Shown: positions 1 to 9,076 of the stretch, in pieces
Layout: every line of letters starts with the position of its first letter
Position numbering within the stretch: the first letter of the stretch is position 1
NCBI GenBank assembly: GCA_964475985.1
Contig: CAYYYP010000007.1
Coordinates: 42,802-106,801 of the forward strand
Length of the DNA: 64,000 bases
Direction of reading: 5' to 3'
From: CAYYYP01 sp964475985
Lineage (GTDB): Bacteria; Bdellovibrionota; UBA1018; CAYHWW01
Notes under the pieces: model-generated
Databases searched by the model: none
What the model saw: only the letters and a program-made list of their open reading frames with translations
What the model was told of the DNA's origin: nothing
Program-made: the position numbers and the translations under genes

Positions 1-249
1 CTGGCGGAGCTTAACATTACAAATCTGGAAGTAGTGGGGCTGGCCAAGGCCCGCACGAAATCAAATTTTGAGGAGCAAGAGGTGAAGGCGTCTTCCGAAC
101 GGGTTTTTAAGCCTAGGCAAAAAAATCCCATTCTTTTGCATCCGGGTACGGGCGCGTACCGCATGCTCGCATCGCTACGGGATGAGGCCCATCGTTTTGC
201 AATTAATTTTCATCGCGTCGTTCGGGACCGGGCGCGAAGCGGAAGTTAA
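1..249 (+). CDS. uvrC: UvrC-like excinuclease subunit C, C-terminal part only (5' end outside window)
   Basis: Open from the window edge in the same frame. The peptide matches the end of the UvrC RNase H-like endonuclease domain: VVGLAKART, then SERVF, then the RDEAHRFAINFHR block that carries the catalytic-region histidine. UvrC makes the 5' incision in nucleotide excision repair. In standard UvrC this block is followed by two helix-hairpin-helix motifs starting around a GxGPKR sequence. Here the reading frame stops about eight residues after HRVVRD, and a convergent gene begins a few bases later, so there is no room for that tail in any frame. The protein is therefore either a naturally HhH-less, Cho-like or shortened UvrC, or a truncated gene. 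The N-terminal part cannot be seen. Confidence 0.8.
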   Translation: MAELNITNLEVVGLAKARTKSNFEEQEVKASSERVFKPRQKNPILLHPGTGAYRMLASLRDEAHRFAINFHRVVRDRARSGS

Positions 250-253
250 ATTT

Positions 254-484
254 TCACTGCATCTTATGGATGCGGTTGCGTACGCGCAGATCGCAATCGG
301 GGCAACGAGCGGTTTCTTGCACTAAATTTTGTTTGAAGTTGGTGAGGTGATTAAAGTGAAGGTGGCCTCCGCAATGGTGGCAGAGGAGAAGACGTCTCAT
401 CACTTCGAGCGGTTCTCCGTAACACTCATGATATTCTTCAAAAGTTGGCGTCGCTCCCTGCGTGTTGCTATGAATTTTTTCCAT
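254..484 (-). CDS. Small zinc-ribbon protein of unknown function
   Basis: A 76-residue protein with a CHHCG motif and, about 28 residues later, a CPDC motif, which together would bind one zinc ion as a rubredoxin-like knuckle pair. The frame stays open to an ATG at 517, but the ATG at 484 is preceded by GGGAGG at good spacing, while the upstream one has its purine-rich stretch directly against the codon. I therefore start at 484. It converges on the uvrC-like gene with a 4-bp gap. No known partner. The 265 bases between it and the next gene (485-749) hold no gene I can support, and any promoters for the two divergent genes must lie there. Confidence 0.6.
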   Translation of the reverse strand: MEKIHSNTQGATPTFEEYHECYGEPLEVMRRLLLCHHCGGHLHFNHLTNFKQNLVQETARCPDCDLRVRNRIHKMQ

Positions 485-749
485 TTGTGCCTCCCATGGC
501 AGTTTCAAACTTTCCATCTCCTGCTTCGGGGGAAGAACGAATAAACTTTATGGGTAAAAAGGCCTAATCACCGGAACTTATAGGCAACTTTAGTGGTGCG
601 AAATTTTCATGGTGAATGACCCGTTTTACTTTTCCACTGGGAATGTTTTGCTGTGCGTTGCGCAATAACCTAGTTAAATCAAAAATAGTGAGGTCGCGTC
701 TTGCAATAAGTAGCAAACTTTCTTCATACTGGAGTAGGGGGGACTCACG

Positions 750-1970
750 GTGGAGTTACAAGGCCCAGGGATTGGGCCCCTTTCCTTAATGGCCACAGCC
801 ATCTTTCATTGCTTTTTCTTCGGCGGAATTGAAAGCGCAAAGGCCACCGAGCCTCCGGCACCGATCCAAAATCTCCGCGTTCTTTTAAAGAGAATTCCGG
901 TAGCCCATAAAACTTCCTTTAGCGGTTTTGATGTAGAAACCGCGCGAGGTGATGGAAAGTCGAACGGCCGGACGCGCGAGTTGCGCGAAGAAAATCAAGC
1001 GAGTGTTTCTACCTCCTGTGACGGCTTGCGGGACGGCGAGTTTCGTTCCATCCAAAGCCGGGGCGGTTTTCTGCGATGGGAAGGAAAATCTTTGCGCGGC
1101 GAAGTTCGGCTCGCCAAGGTAAACTCCGAGTGTTTAGTAATAAATGTTATTGATATCGAATCGTATGTGGCCGGGCTCTTGAATAGTGAGATGGCCGGGA
1201 ACTGGCCCCTAGAAAGTTTAAAGGCCCAGGCCGTTGCGGCAAGGACCTATGCCGTATTCATCGCGAGCCGAAATCAGGAGCGCCCCTTTGATCTTGAATC
1301 CACCGTGAAGGATCAAGTCTATCATGGCGCCCACCGCGAAATGTATCAAACTCACCTGGCGACCCGGATGACGAAAGATGAAGTCCTTACCTTTCAAGGT
1401 AAAGTCGTAAAGGCCTTTTATCATTCCACGTGCGCCGGCCGTACCGAAATTCCCGTAAACGTTTGGGGCGAAGAGCATGCGGTATTTCGTTCGGTTCCGT
1501 GTCCCTATTGTAAAAAATCGCCACGTTATGGTTGGGGTTTAGATGTAAGTTTGAAGTCGCTTGAGAAATCTATCGGGTACGTGCTGGCCCTCCGGGTGCT
1601 AGATAAAACTCCAAGCGGGCGGGCAAAGACCATGGAAATTGCACTGCGCCCGCAAAAAACTTTGTGGCCAGAGCTTCTCTCCGCGCCGTTAAAAACGGGA
1701 CCCGAGGCCTTCAAGCTCATTCATATTTCAGTGCAAAAATTTCGCGAACTGCTGGGGTTTGATCGGGTGAAAAGCAATGCTTTTGAAATTGAAAGCGTAA
1801 TGGCAAACTCACCGTGGGTTAGAATCAAGGGCCGCGGTGCGGGACATGGAGTTGGTATGTGTCAGTGGGGCGCTAAGGAAATGGCCACGCAGGGCAAAGG
1901 TTACCGGTCCATTTTAAAGCAATACTACCCGCTGGCTACTTTACAACGTAAAAATCAACTCACGTTCTAA
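750..1970 (+). CDS. SpoIID/LytB-domain secreted protein
   Basis: A 406-residue protein. The GTG start follows a strong purine-rich site (AGGGGGG). A hydrophobic N-terminus (about residues 10-32, ending ESAKA) suggests export. The SpoIID domain is visible as SEMAGNWPLESLKAQAVAAR near residues 146-165, followed by an ARTYA core, and at the C-terminus by GRGAGHGVGMCQWGA near residue 361, the two hallmark blocks of the family. SpoIID proteins of Bacillus are peptidoglycan lytic transglycosylases acting on denuded glycan. Related proteins are common in Gram-negative predators and myxobacteria. Here it probably acts on the wall in the periplasm. The specific role is not evident from the context, as queA follows 37 bp downstream. 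Confidence 0.85.
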   Translation: MELQGPGIGPLSLMATAIFHCFFFGGIESAKATEPPAPIQNLRVLLKRIPVAHKTSFSGFDVETARGDGKSNGRTRELREENQASVSTSCDGLRDGEFRSIQSRGGFLRWEGKSLRGEVRLAKVNSECLVINVIDIESYVAGLLNSEMAGNWPLESLKAQAVAARTYAVFIASRNQERPFDLESTVKDQVYHGAHREMYQTHLATRMTKDEVLTFQGKVVKAFYHSTCAGRTEIPVNVWGEEHAVFRSVPCPYCKKSPRYGWGLDVSLKSLEKSIGYVLALRVLDKTPSGRAKTMEIALRPQKTLWPELLSAPLKTGPEAFKLIHISVQKFRELLGFDRVKSNAFEIESVMANSPWVRIKGRGAGHGVGMCQWGAKEMATQGKGYRSILKQYYPLATLQRKNQLTF

Positions 1971-2007
1971 GGTGTTTTCGGTGCCATTCTAAGTTACACC
2001 TCCTGCC

Positions 2008-3180
2008 ATGGAGCCAGGTTTTCTCACTTCTGAATTTGACTACCCGCTGTCAAACGATCGCATCGCCGTGACTCCCGCGGTACCTCGAGATCATTCGCAA
2101 CTTTTAGTCCTTACGGCGAGCGGCCGTGTAGGCGACTTCGGTGAAAAGTTTGAAATTCAAAAAAGAAAATTTTTTGAGATCGCAGATTTTTTTAACCCCG
2201 GTGATTTGGTGGTGATCAATAACGCTAAGGTTTTACCCGTACGTTTGCGGGGTTTTCGTGTTGATGAAAAAACGCGATCTAAGGCTGGCGCAGTGGAAGC
2301 CGTTTTACTGACGCCCGAAACGTTGGCGCCGGAGGCGGAGAGTTGCGTTTGGAATGCATTTCTTCATCTTTCGGCGAAACTTCGGCCTGGGCTGAAATTC
2401 ATTTTTGAACCAGGCCTCCATGCAGAATGCCTCTCCACCTCAGAGGAGCGTTTACAAAACCAAGGGGAAATCAGACTTAAGTTCGAAATGAGTTATGCGA
2501 AAATGGTGGAGTGGTTGGGCCAGCATGGTTCCGTGCCGCTTCCGCATTATATTGAGGAAAACCAAACCCCCAACCAGGCGAAGGACCGGGAACAAGTTTT
2601 AACTCAGTACCAAACAGTTTTTGCTTCCAAAATAGGCTCTGCGGCAGCCCCGACGGCGGGTTTTCATTTCACGCCAGAGTTAATGGGTAGGCTCCAGGCC
2701 AAGGGAGTTTCCTTTGCGGAACTGACTTTACACGTAGGAATCGGAACGTTTCGTCCCATTAAAACGAAAACGCTGTCTGAGCATTTCATGCATGAGGAAA
2801 CTTTTGAGGTAAGTCCGGAGCTCCGGGAGAAAATTCTGGAAACTAAAAAGCGCCAGGGCCGTGTTGTAGCCGTTGGAACTACGGTTACCCGTAGTCTAGA
2901 GAGTTGGTATTCGTTGACCCAAGGAAGTCTGGACCCAGGTACTTTTAAGACCAACCTCTTCATCAATCCAGGCTTTCGATTCCAAATGATTGATGACCTC
3001 ATCACTAACTTTCATTTGCCGCAGTCAACTTTGCTGGTGCTTGTCTCGGCCGCCATGGGAAACAGAGACGATCCTAAAGTTGGAATCGCACGTATGAAGG
3101 AAGCGTATGCGTTTGCCATGGACAATGGTTTTCGTTTTTATAGTTTTGGGGACGCAATGCTCTTAAGAGGAAAAAATTAA
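2008..3180 (+). CDS. queA: S-adenosylmethionine:tRNA ribosyltransferase-isomerase
   Basis: QueA transfers and isomerises the ribosyl group of SAM onto 7-aminomethyl-7-deazaguanine in tRNA, giving epoxyqueuosine. The 390-residue product begins like the family (FLTSEFDYPLSNDRIA), has the central PTAGFHFTPEL block near residue 215 and the C-terminal TNFHLPQSTLLVLVSA block near 333. It is somewhat longer than the usual 340-355 residues, because of extra sequence around residues 80-150. The queuosine partner tgt lies 7.7 kb downstream in the same direction. A metal-hydrolase gene starts 1 bp after the stop, so the two are probably cotranscribed. Confidence 0.95.
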   Translation: MEPGFLTSEFDYPLSNDRIAVTPAVPRDHSQLLVLTASGRVGDFGEKFEIQKRKFFEIADFFNPGDLVVINNAKVLPVRLRGFRVDEKTRSKAGAVEAVLLTPETLAPEAESCVWNAFLHLSAKLRPGLKFIFEPGLHAECLSTSEERLQNQGEIRLKFEMSYAKMVEWLGQHGSVPLPHYIEENQTPNQAKDREQVLTQYQTVFASKIGSAAAPTAGFHFTPELMGRLQAKGVSFAELTLHVGIGTFRPIKTKTLSEHFMHEETFEVSPELREKILETKKRQGRVVAVGTTVTRSLESWYSLTQGSLDPGTFKTNLFINPGFRFQMIDDLITNFHLPQSTLLVLVSAAMGNRDDPKVGIARMKEAYAFAMDNGFRFYSFGDAMLLRGKN

Positions 3181-3181
3181 T

Positions 3182-3844
3182 ATGCTGCTCGTTCGTAAAA
3201 CCATCGTGGTGGGTCCGTTTCAATGCAATTGTTCTATTCTATTGGACTCGGTTTCTAAAGAGGCGGGGCTCATCGACGCCGGGGATGATTTTGCCACCAT
3301 CAAAAAAGATTTGCTTACGGAAGGGTACACTGTGAAGTGGTCCTTTCACACCCACGCTCACCTTGATCATATCGGTGCGGTGACGGATTTGAAACGAGCG
3401 CTTCCATCAACTAAAATTCTGCTTCATCGAGACGATGCCTGGCTCTACGAAAATTTGCCGATGCAGGGCCAGATGTTTGGCATTTCCTACGAAAGACCGC
3501 CTACGCCCGATGAGTTTTTGGAAGAAGGGCATGGTTTGACTTTAGGTGCGCACAAACTCCGAGTGATTCACACGCCCGGTCACTCTCCGGGCGGAGTGTG
3601 TTTGCATTCGGATTCTTCTGATAGCTTTGAAAAACCTTTTTTGTTTTCCGGTGACACGCTTTTTCGGGAATCCATTGGACGCACGGACCTTTGGGGCGCC
3701 GACGGAAAACGGCTGACCCAAAGCATTCAGAAAAAACTATTCACATTAGATGAAATAACGGAAGTTTTACCGGGACATGGCCCCCTTACGACAATAGGGC
3801 ATGAGCTGAGGCAAAATCCGTTTGTGGGCCATGGGAGCCGCTAG
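3182..3844 (+). CDS. Metallo-beta-lactamase-fold hydrolase, glyoxalase II-like
   Basis: A 220-residue cytosolic hydrolase. The metal-binding signature THAHLDH is at about residues 56-62. Further ligands are HTPGHSPGG near 130, SGDTLF near 156 and PGHGP near 198, the complete HxHxDH-H-D-H set of the MBL fold. The length and the SIGRTDLWGAD segment match the YcbL/glyoxalase II-like group, which hydrolyses thioesters such as S-lactoylglutathione. The substrate cannot be told from sequence. It starts 1 bp after queA (stop TAA, then TATG), so translation is likely coupled. Confidence 0.88.
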   Translation: MLLVRKTIVVGPFQCNCSILLDSVSKEAGLIDAGDDFATIKKDLLTEGYTVKWSFHTHAHLDHIGAVTDLKRALPSTKILLHRDDAWLYENLPMQGQMFGISYERPPTPDEFLEEGHGLTLGAHKLRVIHTPGHSPGGVCLHSDSSDSFEKPFLFSGDTLFRESIGRTDLWGADGKRLTQSIQKKLFTLDEITEVLPGHGPLTTIGHELRQNPFVGHGSR

Positions 3845-3908
3845 GCCGAGCCCAAGCGGACCACGTGGCGGGCATTCCATCGTGTCTTTTTTAAGATTTG
3901 TGGTAAAG

Positions 3909-3935
3909 ACCGTTCATAAAATAGGACGGTTTTTG
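3909..3935 (+). terminator. Weak possible intrinsic terminator after queA-MBL hydrolase
   Basis: ACCGT and ACGGT form a short stem around a 12-base loop, followed by TTTTT. The stem is only five pairs and overlaps the likely ribosome-binding region of the next gene, so it may be a chance structure. Confidence 0.25.
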
Positions 3936-3937
3936 CG

Positions 3938-5662
3938 GTGTTTTTATTCTTCTTTTTATTTCTATCATTGGCCGGAGCGTTTACCGGCGTTTCCTCTTTT
4001 GGTATTGTCACGGGTGAAACCATCGGCAGCGCGCAGGATGATGACGACAATCGTCTCCGCACCCCGCTCTATGGTCTTATGCGATCAGTGTCTACCGACG
4101 ATAATGCATTACGGTTGTCGCTCTTAGACTTTGTGTCGGAAGATCAACGCGGACCGACTTTGGGGGTTCCCTTTATTGGGCTCTTTAATCAACCTACCTT
4201 GGCCGATCGAGGTAGCTTATATCTTCGCGAGATTCCGTTTCATTGGATTCTACCATCCCAAGTTTTACCGGTGAAAGATTTAGAAATTGAAGAATCCGTA
4301 GTGATGCGAGGACCTAATTTGTTCTACGATCTGACGCTCATTCTTTTGAGGTTTCAGGACGGAACTACCGGGGCAATTAGTTCTCCCGGTGGATACGCAT
4401 CGCTCGATGGTTATTTTGAGCACAATCTCCATAAAAAAATTATTGCGAATACCATCATCGTAAGGAAGAAAGCCGTGGGTTTGCTCAGTGTACCCGGAAC
4501 AAATGGTTATCCTAGCGGCGCCATCGTGATTTTTGAAGGGGGCGAAATGGAGCGGCACTTTTCTCCTTCCGAATCCGGGGGGTTTATGTCCGCGCAAGCT
4601 TGGCCACCGCAGAATGAAGAATGGTACGAGAAGCATCGTGCAGTGGGAAGAATCATTAAGGCGCACTTGGACCGGGAGGGTAACCTTTTTATATTGACTG
4701 AATTTTTTAGGCTCCTTCGATTTCGGTGGCATAATCTCTCAGCCGCTCCGGAGCTAATCGGTTCTACCGATATCGATTACCGAATTTTTGATTATCTCGA
4801 CCAGCGCCATAGAGATCGAGACCGGATCGACACGGTATTTGATATGGTTTCCTCCCAAGGGAAGTTGCTTGTTTTATTTAAAAAGCTGCAAACTAATCCG
4901 GCGCCAACCTTTAGTGAGCAGATTGCCTTAACTAAATTAGTTGAATTTGATTACCGGGGCCCACCTGGCCCAAACCACTTCAGGGTCGCCGAGTATACAA
5001 CGCTTCTCACTCATGAAGGGTATCGTCCTAGCATAGTTCAGTTCGGTCCCCATGAGGATGTCGCCTGGGTTCTGGCCGGTTCAACGCTTCATTTTGTGCA
5101 TCTCTCATCTGAGGCAAGCGGCACTGACCTCGAATGGATGATTTTAGATCGACAGCGTTTGAATGGGTTAGGCTTTGACGTACCTCGCGGCACTACGTTT
5201 TCAGTCGGTTCTTTTGCCCCCGTACCCGCCACTCCCTTTGAATTGGCTTTGAAACGCATTCAAGCAGAATTTGTTCGTGAAAAAAATACGCTCGTTGCCG
5301 CAGGTTTTCCGGAATTGCCATTGCGCCCAACGCGGCAGGGCTTCACTGGATGGCTTGAGTCTTCAACGAACTTCAAATATCGCGTTTATGATTTCTACCG
5401 AAAACTCCCGGATCTACCCGGGCAGTCGAGACATGAATTTATCCCTGAATTTGTAACGGCCTTGCAGTCGGCGGGTTTTCGTTTGAATTCCTTCAGCCTG
5501 CTTCCGCTGAATGAAGTTGCGGGCCAGGCGGCCTTTGATCCGGCAGTGCTCCTTCGACTTTTTACAAAGGCGGAAATGTTTCAGCAGCTGCATAAAAACG
5601 ATGCGACGCCGGGTGAGTGCGAGGACTTACTGCAGACGGTCACCTACGTTGTATTTGAATAA
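3938..5662 (+). CDS. Secreted protein of unknown function
   Basis: A 574-residue protein starting at GTG with an AGGACGG sequence upstream. The first 20 residues are strongly hydrophobic (FLFFFLFLSLAGAF), so it is likely exported. The rest is mostly beta-strand-like, with many alternating hydrophobic residues, which would suit a beta-propeller or a large beta-sandwich, but no family motif is recognised. It stands alone between the queA pair and the convergent aminotransferase gene. Composition matches its neighbours. Confidence 0.7.
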   Translation: MFLFFFLFLSLAGAFTGVSSFGIVTGETIGSAQDDDDNRLRTPLYGLMRSVSTDDNALRLSLLDFVSEDQRGPTLGVPFIGLFNQPTLADRGSLYLREIPFHWILPSQVLPVKDLEIEESVVMRGPNLFYDLTLILLRFQDGTTGAISSPGGYASLDGYFEHNLHKKIIANTIIVRKKAVGLLSVPGTNGYPSGAIVIFEGGEMERHFSPSESGGFMSAQAWPPQNEEWYEKHRAVGRIIKAHLDREGNLFILTEFFRLLRFRWHNLSAAPELIGSTDIDYRIFDYLDQRHRDRDRIDTVFDMVSSQGKLLVLFKKLQTNPAPTFSEQIALTKLVEFDYRGPPGPNHFRVAEYTTLLTHEGYRPSIVQFGPHEDVAWVLAGSTLHFVHLSSEASGTDLEWMILDRQRLNGLGFDVPRGTTFSVGSFAPVPATPFELALKRIQAEFVREKNTLVAAGFPELPLRPTRQGFTGWLESSTNFKYRVYDFYRKLPDLPGQSRHEFIPEFVTALQSAGFRLNSFSLLPLNEVAGQAAFDPAVLLRLFTKAEMFQQLHKNDATPGECEDLLQTVTYVVFE

Positions 5663-5691
5663 ATATGAAAAAATGGCGCAGCAGTTTGGGT

Positions 5692-6885
5692 CTAACCCAA
5701 TAGCTTTTCGCAAATTCTTTGGGTAGCGCTCACCACATCCCGCGCATCATCTTCGTTCATGGCGATCCCCAAGGGTAAAGAAACCGTAGATTTCCCAAAG
5801 GCCCTGGCCACACGAAAGTCTTCATCTTTTGCACGAATTTGTTTGTCGGTCAGAAATTTTTCAAACAGCGGAAAATCCACCAAAGAAATATAATGCACAC
5901 CTACGCCAATTTTTTCCTCGGCAAAACCGTTTAGGAATTTGTCACGAAATTCCGGTGGAGTTTGAAGCTGGTAGAGGTGGAGGGCGTGGACTTCCTGCTT
6001 TTCCTGAGCCGAGGTTTGATTTGGCACCTGGGGAATTTTTAGGGGGAAACGCTCCGCAAGTTTTGAGAATCCTTCATGGTAGATGGCCCAAATTTTTTTC
6101 CGATGCTCCCGGTTTTTATCAATCCGTTTTAACTGATGAAGCCCCAGGGCTGCCGCAAGATCGGGCATATTATATTTGAAACCAAAGTGTTCAAACTCGT
6201 AATGTTGATAACCACTGGCGGAAAACCTACGGTGCGCATCCTTAGACATGCCGTGGAGGGAAAGCTTACGGGCTTCTTCCGCAAATTTAGCATCGTTGGT
6301 GGCGAGCATTCCGCCTTCCCCGGTAGAAACGTTTTTATTCGCGTAAAAACTAAAACAGCCGGAAATGCCAAACGTGCCCGAATGTTTTCCTTTAAGGCTA
6401 GTCTCAATGCTGTGGGCGCAATCCTCAATCAGGGCGATTTTTTGCTCACTGCAGATTTCCAGCAATTCTTTTACGGGCCCCAATTTCCCGGCAAAGTGCA
6501 CCACCACCACGGCTTTCGTACGAGCAGTAATGGCATTTTTTACCTGTAACGGGTCAATGCAAAGGGTATCTTCCAACACATCAACAAAAACGGGGCGGCC
6601 GCCCGCATGCACCACGGCATTTGCGGTGGCGCCGAAGGTAAGGGCCGGGACAATCACTTCGTCGCCTGGGTTTAAATGAAGGCCTGCGTAGGAAAGATGC
6701 AGTGCCGCAGTGCAGGAGTTCACGGCCACGCAATGTTTTACGCCCAGGTATTCCGCGAATTCCTTTTCAAACCGGGAGGCCCTGGGGCCAGTGCCGACCC
6801 AACCGCCGCGAAGGCATTCTAGGATTTCATTCATTTCATCTTCTTCAAAGCGGGGAGCACTGAAGACTAAGAAGTTTTTGCGCAT
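5692..6885 (-). CDS. DegT/DnrJ/EryC1/StrS-family PLP sugar aminotransferase
   Basis: These enzymes transfer an amino group to a keto-sugar nucleotide, for LPS, capsule or glycan building. The family start (NFLVFSAPRFEEDEMNEIL then LRGGWVGTGP) fits the ATG at 6885 better than the one at 6912, which has no ribosome-binding site. The cofactor region shows CTAALHL near residue 55, EDCAHSIE near 156 and FYANKNVSTGEGGM near 180, with the lysine that should form the Schiff base. About 397 residues, normal for the family. Divergent from two glycosyltransferase genes, which supports a role in surface-sugar synthesis. The exact sugar is unknown. Confidence 0.9.
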   Translation of the reverse strand: MRKNFLVFSAPRFEEDEMNEILECLRGGWVGTGPRASRFEKEFAEYLGVKHCVAVNSCTAALHLSYAGLHLNPGDEVIVPALTFGATANAVVHAGGRPVFVDVLEDTLCIDPLQVKNAITARTKAVVVVHFAGKLGPVKELLEICSEQKIALIEDCAHSIETSLKGKHSGTFGISGCFSFYANKNVSTGEGGMLATNDAKFAEEARKLSLHGMSKDAHRRFSASGYQHYEFEHFGFKYNMPDLAAALGLHQLKRIDKNREHRKKIWAIYHEGFSKLAERFPLKIPQVPNQTSAQEKQEVHALHLYQLQTPPEFRDKFLNGFAEEKIGVGVHYISLVDFPLFEKFLTDKQIRAKDEDFRVARAFGKSTVSLPLGIAMNEDDARDVVSATQRICEKLLG

Positions 6886-6970
6886 GAAATGGATTATCCC
6901 TTCGTAGGGCACATCTTATTCTGGGAGGAATTTTTAGGCAAGGAAGGAGAATCTTAGGTACGGTAGGTCT

Positions 6971-7882
6971 ATGTCCCTTCCCTCTGAAAAACTAAATGGT
7001 GCGCCATTGCTAACCGCCTGCGTGATTGTGCTCAACGAAGAACAAAACATCCTTCGCTGCCTAGAAAGCTTGAGATTTGCCGATGAAATCGTGGTCGTAG
7101 ATGGGGGAAGTACGGACGCCACGGCGTTGCGTGTACGAGATTTTGAAAAACAAAATGGAAAACTCAAAATGGATGCGCTTTGCTTTCAGGGTTTTGCCCA
7201 AAGTCGCAATCATGCTCTGGGGCTTGCGACGGGGAAGTGGGTATTTTTTTTAGATGCCGATGAAGAAGTCACTTTGGACCTTGGGCGCAGGCTTAAAAAC
7301 ATTTCAAGGGAAGATCCCAAACTTCATCCCCGGGGTTATTCCATCAAGCGAGAGGAATTTTTTTTAGGTCAGAAATTAAATCATGGTCCTGGCAATCCAT
7401 CCCATCAATGGCGCTTTTTCCAGCGCGAAGGTGTGCATTTCAAGGGTGAGGTTCATGAATATCCGGTATTTGAAGGGCCCGTGGGTAAAATTGAGGAAAG
7501 TATTCTACATTGGCCGCATCTTTCCATTGAGCGTTTCTTGAACAAGATGAATCGCTACACCACACTTGAAGCCCTCGATCGGTTTAGTCAGGGGCAACGG
7601 ACGTCACTTCTGCACGCTTTGTTTACCTTCATTTCCACTTTTTTAAAAAACGGAATCCGGTACCGAGGTTTTTGGAATGGAAAAGTAGGGGTGGTGCTGG
7701 TGATTTTAGAAAGTTTTTCACGCACCGTCCGGCACCTTAAGCTTTGGTTGCTTTGGCAGGTTCACGACGGAAAAATTCAGTACGACCCATGGCTCGGGCA
7801 AAAATTAAAACTGCCGGAACCTGGGCAGAAAACGGCCGCCGCATTAGCCGAAATTGAAAAACCTGAGTGGAAAGCGCCCTAG
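6971..7882 (+). CDS. Family 2 glycosyltransferase, WaaE/KdtX-like
   Basis: A 303-residue inverting GT-A enzyme. The N-terminus has the nucleotide-sugar fold (CVIVLNEEQNI, then VVDGGSTDAT near residue 43) and the metal-binding FLDADEE near residue 95. The segment from HEYPVFEGPVGKIEE to HWPHLSIERFLNKMNRYT is characteristic of the WaaE/KdtX group that adds glucose or similar to the LPS inner core. The C-terminus is partly hydrophobic and probably membrane-associated. The next glycosyltransferase begins 3 bp after its stop, indicating an operon. Confidence 0.88.
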   Translation: MSLPSEKLNGAPLLTACVIVLNEEQNILRCLESLRFADEIVVVDGGSTDATALRVRDFEKQNGKLKMDALCFQGFAQSRNHALGLATGKWVFFLDADEEVTLDLGRRLKNISREDPKLHPRGYSIKREEFFLGQKLNHGPGNPSHQWRFFQREGVHFKGEVHEYPVFEGPVGKIEESILHWPHLSIERFLNKMNRYTTLEALDRFSQGQRTSLLHALFTFISTFLKNGIRYRGFWNGKVGVVLVILESFSRTVRHLKLWLLWQVHDGKIQYDPWLGQKLKLPEPGQKTAAALAEIEKPEWKAP

Positions 7883-7885
7883 TCC

Positions 7886-9076
7886 ATGGCAAGCGCTAAC
7901 CCCTCCCAAAAAAAACATGTGTTACACGCTTGTTCTTCCGAAAGCTTTTCGGGACTTGAGCGTTACGTATTAGATGTTGCGCAAAACCAAGCTGGCGCTG
8001 CGGCACTTTTTTGCCGCAAAGACTCTAAACTTTTTGCGGAGGCGCAAATTCGGGGAATTTCCACCCGTACTATCCCACGGGCAAGCAGGTTAGGTCTTCG
8101 TTTGTGGCATAGGATTAGGCTTATTTTGCGAAATGAAAGTCCTCCGTTTGATTTGCTTCACCTTCACCACTCAGGGGAGTTGCGTATTTTTGCACCGGTC
8201 CTTCAGTGGGTACGAGGTGCACCCAAGGTGATTTTGCAGTTCCATCTTTGGACGAATCACAAAAAACAAAACCCCTACCACGCATGGCTTTACTCCTTCG
8301 TAAGTGAAGTGTGGTGCTCAACGGAGCAGGCCAAAACCCAGCTTGAAAAATTACTTCCGAAAGGCACCTTCATTCGGGTAATTCCCTATGGCCGTCCCAC
8401 TCAGAAGCTAGTGAGTATTCGGGAAAATAAACCTGCGCTGCGAACAAAATATCGCGAAGAGCTAGGCCTAGCTGCGGATGCCAAAATCATAATTACCGCT
8501 GCACGATTTGAGGAGATCAAAGGTATTCACGAATTGGTGGATGGGTTCTTTCAGGCAAATCTTCCGCCCGAGTGGAATTTGGTACTGATTGGAGAGCCAT
8601 CGCCCGAAGATGCGTCAGCCCAGGAAAGTTTTAATCGTTTACTTCATAAACTTGAATGCATGGGTGCCTCGGACCCAGATCGTAGGCGTAGGGTACATAT
8701 TTCACCGCCTTGCGATCAGGTGGAGTTGTGGCAAAGAATGTGCGGCAGCGACGTTTACGCCCTTCCTAGTTATGAAGAGTGTTTTTCTCTGGCTCTCATC
8801 GACGCCGTACTTTTGGGCCTTCCTGCCCTAGGCACCCAGAGCGGAGGTACTCCTTCATTATTACAGGAGGGCAAGGATGGAATAAGTATCGGTGAACTCG
8901 TGACACCGCGGGATTTCCAGGCCCTTAGTGCGGGCCTTCGGCGACTCGTGGATAGTTTTGAAAAAAAGAAAATCGCGTTGAACGCGGTCTTACCTCAGCT
9001 TGAGAAAAAATATGCGCAAACCACAGTGGCAGAACAAATTATAAATATTTATGACGAAGTCGGTGGAACAAAATGA
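7886..9076 (+). CDS. Family 4 glycosyltransferase
   Basis: A 396-residue GT-B enzyme. The acceptor domain holds ACSSESFSGLERYVLDVAQN. The donor half has ITAARFEEIKGIHELVDGF and the retaining-GT4 signature near residue 293, PSYEECFSLALIDAVLLGLP, with the EX7E-type glutamates, followed by GGTPSLLQEGKDGI. It probably builds a lipopolysaccharide core or other surface glycan with the WaaE-like enzyme just upstream. The stop overlaps the start of the uracil-DNA glycosylase by ATGA, so the unrelated repair gene is translationally coupled. Confidence 0.88.
   Translation: MASANPSQKKHVLHACSSESFSGLERYVLDVAQNQAGAAALFCRKDSKLFAEAQIRGISTRTIPRASRLGLRLWHRIRLILRNESPPFDLLHLHHSGELRIFAPVLQWVRGAPKVILQFHLWTNHKKQNPYHAWLYSFVSEVWCSTEQAKTQLEKLLPKGTFIRVIPYGRPTQKLVSIRENKPALRTKYREELGLAADAKIIITAARFEEIKGIHELVDGFFQANLPPEWNLVLIGEPSPEDASAQESFNRLLHKLECMGASDPDRRRRVHISPPCDQVELWQRMCGSDVYALPSYEECFSLALIDAVLLGLPALGTQSGGTPSLLQEGKDGISIGELVTPRDFQALSAGLRRLVDSFEKKKIALNAVLPQLEKKYAQTTVAEQIINIYDEVGGTK

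Noticed and set aside
5686..5700. TTGGG-tctaa-CCCAA hairpin as a terminator
   Set aside because: Short stem with no proper T-run and it overlaps the aminotransferase stop codon.
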